A stretch of DNA of 6,686 nucleotides. Origin: Bacteroidales bacterium. GTDB taxonomy: Bacteria > Bacteroidota > Bacteroidia > Bacteroidales > UBA932. Each line of letters starts with the position of its first letter. Position 1 is the stretch's first letter. A model generated the notes under the pieces. The model was not told the DNA's origin, did no database searches, and was given only the letters and a program-made list of their open reading frames with translations. Shown in pieces: positions 6,572-6,686 of this stretch. The position numbers were made by a program, and so were the translations under genes. The stretch is taken from NCBI GenBank assembly GCA_016295455.1, contig JAEDLE010000069.1, positions 1 through 6,686 of the forward strand, given 5' to 3'.

Positions 6572-6686
6572 AATGAAATTATTTATCAAAAAATGTAACC
6601 GAGGCCGAATTCAAGCGAACTGCGAAAGATAAGCATTTCAACTTCGGAAAACAAGTTCACAAAGGTTCAAATTCCTGAGTTTTCAT
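6572..6686. other. Non-coding region upstream of leftward block
   Basis: These 115 bases hold the candidate acyltransferase promoter and its leader. A nine-codon minus-strand frame (6686-6657) reaches the window edge, and it could be either chance or the tail of a gene outside the window. No hairpin terminator for such a gene was found. Confidence 0.5.
6624..6655 (-). promoter_or_regulatory. Candidate Bacteroidetes promoter for acyltransferase
   Basis: On the minus strand CTTG (6655-6652) lies 20 bases upstream of TATCTTTC (6631-6624), which matches TAnnTTTG at five of six fixed bases. Start of transcription would be near 6617, giving a leader of about 45 bases to the ATG at 6571. It is the best-spaced promoter candidate in the window and would head the leftward gene block. 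Confidence 0.42.

Noticed and set aside
6657..6686. Minus-strand ATG and nine codons (MKTQEFEPL) at the window edge
   Set aside because: Too short to judge; it could be the tail of an outside gene or chance, and nothing in the window decides this.

Overview
The window looks like chromosomal DNA from a Bacteroidetes bacterium, most likely of the order Bacteroidales. Four observations support this: no Shine-Dalgarno sequence before any start, A/T-rich leaders, matches to the Bacteroidetes promoter box TAnnTTTG upstream of genes, and a secreted protein whose signal peptide ends in the LSA|Q form common in that phylum. Genus is not resolvable by eye. There is no rRNA, tRNA, CRISPR array, insertion sequence or phage gene.

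Layout: one gene reads rightward (101-1339), a cytosolic-looking protein of Sel1/TPR-type helical repeats. It converges, with a 9-bp gap, on a block of three leftward genes. In transcription order these are a membrane acyltransferase of the acyltransferase-3 family (6571-5501), a 994-residue secreted protein built of four diverged NPCBM-like beta-sandwich copies plus an unrecognised C-terminal domain (5447-2463), and a dihydroorotate-dehydrogenase-like flavoprotein (2323-1349). The gaps between the leftward genes are 53 bp and about 112-139 bp. Each has a candidate Bacteroidetes-type promoter upstream, so they may be one operon with internal promoters or separate units. Positions 1-100 and 6572-6686 hold no gene that can be supported.

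How they may work together: the acyltransferase probably adds acyl groups to a cell-surface glycan, and the NPCBM-like protein is a candidate periplasmic or surface glycan-binding protein, so these two could share a substrate. This is inference from adjacency. The DHOD-like protein lacks the canonical catalytic motif of true DHODs and has no evident link to the other two.

The most interesting items are the four-copy NPCBM-like protein with its roughly 51-residue insertion in the last copy and its unknown C-terminal domain, the missing SCPN motif in the DHOD-like enzyme, and the step in codon composition about one quarter into the Sel1-like gene, where its true start is uncertain. No clearly new multi-gene system was found.
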